Positions 62,937-64,000 of a stretch of DNA of 64,000 bases are shown one piece after another; positions within the stretch are counted from its first letter, which is position 1, and every line of letters begins with the position of its first letter. The notes below the pieces were generated by a model that ran no database searches, was not told the origin of the DNA, and saw nothing but the letters and a program-made list of their open reading frames with translations. The DNA is taken from positions 1-64,000 of the forward strand of contig JABUMY010000014.1 of assembly GCA_013327885.1 (NCBI GenBank), read 5' to 3'. This DNA is from Flavisolibacter longurius (GTDB lineage: Bacteria > Bacteroidota > Bacteroidia > Chitinophagales > Chitinophagaceae). The translations under genes were made by a program, and so were the position numbers.

Positions 62937-63110
62937 AACACTCAGAATTTTAAACGGTTAACAAATGATGAAGTACAACATGGCTCTGCAACAAAATAGT
63001 GCCGCTGTAAGCCTGAACTGAAATAGCTGAGTTGGTGGGTAATTTTTGCTATAGTAGAGGACAGTTTGGGGTTTGATATGCACAAGCAAACCCAGCCGTA
63101 GTAGGGGTTT

Positions 63111-63383
63111 TCAGCCGCGAATAATACGGAAATCGCCAAAGAATTCTTCGCTCCGCTCCTCGACATCAACAGCCTTTACGTTTGCCCCAGAAGGCCCTTT
63201 GCGACACCATTCCGAGAAGTCCTGTAATTGATAAGGCTCACCGGTTACAACGGCTTCTACATGCCCTTCGGGAGTATTGCGTATCCAGCCAACAACACCA
63301 ATAGCCTCGGCCACTTTTTTGGCGGAAGCCCGGTAGTACACACCTTGTACGGTTCCTTGTATCAGCAAGTGTTGGGTGGGCAT
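63111..63383 (-). CDS. acyP: acylphosphatase
   Basis: 90 residues. Phosphate loop QGTVQGVYYRASA with Arg and catalytic Asn in VGWIRNTPEGHVEAVVTG. Hydrolyses acyl phosphates. The start MPTQHLLIQGTV at 63383 gives the standard length; the upstream in-frame extension is not part of it. Confidence 0.93.
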   Translation of the reverse strand: MPTQHLLIQGTVQGVYYRASAKKVAEAIGVVGWIRNTPEGHVEAVVTGEPYQLQDFSEWCRKGPSGANVKAVDVEERSEEFFGDFRIIRG

Positions 63384-63471
63384 GGTTAGTTGATCATTTT
63401 TGGAAACGGTGCAAATAAGAGATTCCTCCTGACTTTGGCACAACATTTCCGCTTTTACACAGAAATAGATT

Positions 63472-63669
63472 ATGAAACCACAACAACAAAATACAGACCT
63501 CAAAGGCCGCAGCCATGTGTATGTACAAACGCCGGATGGCGAGGAGATCAACATCCCGGCCGGCAGCGAGCAACAGCTGGAAGGCGTTCCGGATGAGGCT
63601 ATGGCGCAAACCGCCGAAAACACGCCAACCACCCACAGTGAGGAAGTGACCAGTGGTGACGCTTCCTGA
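63472..63669 (+). CDS. small hydrophilic protein
   Basis: 65 residues, starting MKPQQQNTDLKGRSHVYVQTPDGEEINIPAGSEQQ in content: one short beta-like stretch and a Thr/Glu/Ser-rich tail. Head of a run of three plus-strand genes for similar proteins. Function unknown. Confidence 0.55.
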   Translation: MKPQQQNTDLKGRSHVYVQTPDGEEINIPAGSEQQLEGVPDEAMAQTAENTPTTHSEEVTSGDAS

Positions 63670-63696
63670 CCCTTTTTGTAAACAACAAAATCAAGC

Positions 63697-63948
63697 ATGA
63701 TGGAAGAAAGAATAAACAACGGCAGCGAGAGAGCGGAAAACCTGCAGGTCAACAGCCCCGCACAGGGAGAAGCACCCCAAAACAGTAGGATGGCTCCCGA
63801 TGCGCCAACGATCAACGACAGCAGGGCCAACGTGGCAAAGGATGATTTCACCCAGGGAGTTGCCGGAACAGAGTTGAACCCCGAGTTTAGCGATGCTGCC
63901 GACCCTGCATCGGAAAAAATGGGTACGGATAGCCGTGATAGTGATTAA
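63697..63948 (+). CDS. small hydrophilic protein
   Basis: 83 residues, low in hydrophobics, ending GTDSRDSD; 27 bases after the previous gene. Probably disordered. Function unknown. Confidence 0.55.
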   Translation: MMEERINNGSERAENLQVNSPAQGEAPQNSRMAPDAPTINDSRANVAKDDFTQGVAGTELNPEFSDAADPASEKMGTDSRDSD

Positions 63949-63961
63949 CGTTTAAAACCGA

Positions 63962-64000
63962 ATGGACATGAATAACAGAAACGACAACAAAAAAGAAACC
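63962..64000 (+). CDS. start of a further hydrophilic protein, cut by window end
   Basis: 13 codons (MDMNNRNDNKKET), the same Asn/Asp/Lys-rich style, 13 bases after the previous stop. A second ATG is at codon 3. Confidence 0.35.
   Translation, partial: MDMNNRNDNKKET

Noticed and set aside
62490-62999. 169-codon plus-strand frame opposite the KGG protein
   Set aside because: Shadow of the KGG repeats; the KGG motif on the minus strand is specific.
63384-63851. N-terminal extension of acylphosphatase to 246 residues
   Set aside because: The added part is antisense to a small plus-strand gene, and acylphosphatases are about 90 residues.

Overview
The window is chromosomal DNA of a Bacteroidota species, most likely family Chitinophagaceae. 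The protein families point there: a TonB-dependent receptor with a carboxypeptidase-like N-terminal domain, TamB, a DUF1573 lipoprotein, LytS/LytTR regulators, a PIG-L plus Na+ symporter operon, and many lipoproteins and beta-barrels. Several genes also carry the Bacteroidota -7 promoter element TAnnTTTG. Genes are dense and about half GC, except in the 42-49 kb segment, which is clearly more AT-rich.

0-14.6 kb holds housekeeping and exported-protein genes: aconitase, a PspC-domain protein, nusB, a DUF1573 lipoprotein, yajC, rarA, a GT-A-like protein with a CapA-type protein, an M28 peptidase with an ElaA-type acetyltransferase, a beta-barrel and a DUF2911 protein. 15-30.5 kb is peptide, amino-sugar and envelope metabolism: a PIG-L deacetylase, two very small membrane proteins and an SSS symporter in one operon, then an M14 carboxypeptidase, a TonB receptor, gamma-glutamyltransferase, and a small secreted protein / hemerythrin / cytochrome c operon. 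30.9-33.8 kb encodes two tandem LytS-type sensors, the first with a degenerate ATP-binding site, and a LytTR regulator. A beta-barrel, an isoaspartyl peptidase and TamB follow.

42.0-49.1 kb is the most unusual part. It is an accessory array of eight or nine minus-strand genes in six units. Each unit begins with GTT plus 6-7 unit-specific bases and ends with the reverse complement of the same bases, followed by a long imperfect inverted repeat. That is the architecture of integron gene cassettes with attC sites: R' at the start of a cassette pairs with R'' of the same cassette, and AAC/GTT is invariant. No integron integrase is visible, so it resembles a cluster of attC sites lacking an integrase. 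Cargo: a HepT/MntA toxin-antitoxin pair, an AraC regulator with a QorB-like oxidoreductase, a DUF3997-like lipoprotein, an HExxH metallopeptidase with a small EACC1-like partner, an unknown protein and a PH-like membrane protein. A 5'-truncated IS91-type transposase lies beside it.

49.2-51.3 kb is hisH-hisA-hisF, then tRNA-Gly(CCC). 51.5-59.4 kb is a complete trp operon (trpE-G-D-C-F-cupin-B-DUF695-A, minus strand). Upstream of trpE is a classical ribosome-mediated attenuator: a 19-residue leader peptide with three tandem Trp codons, an antiterminator and a terminator. The right end has a lipoprotein, acylphosphatase and a set of small, very hydrophilic proteins, one with KGG stress repeats.

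The intergenic spaces carry two further kinds of repeat: REP-like CCCGGAGGG/CCACCGGTGCAACCGGTGG palindromes next to strong terminators, and low-complexity runs (GCTAGTAGC-, TCACCAC-, TTATCAAC-like).
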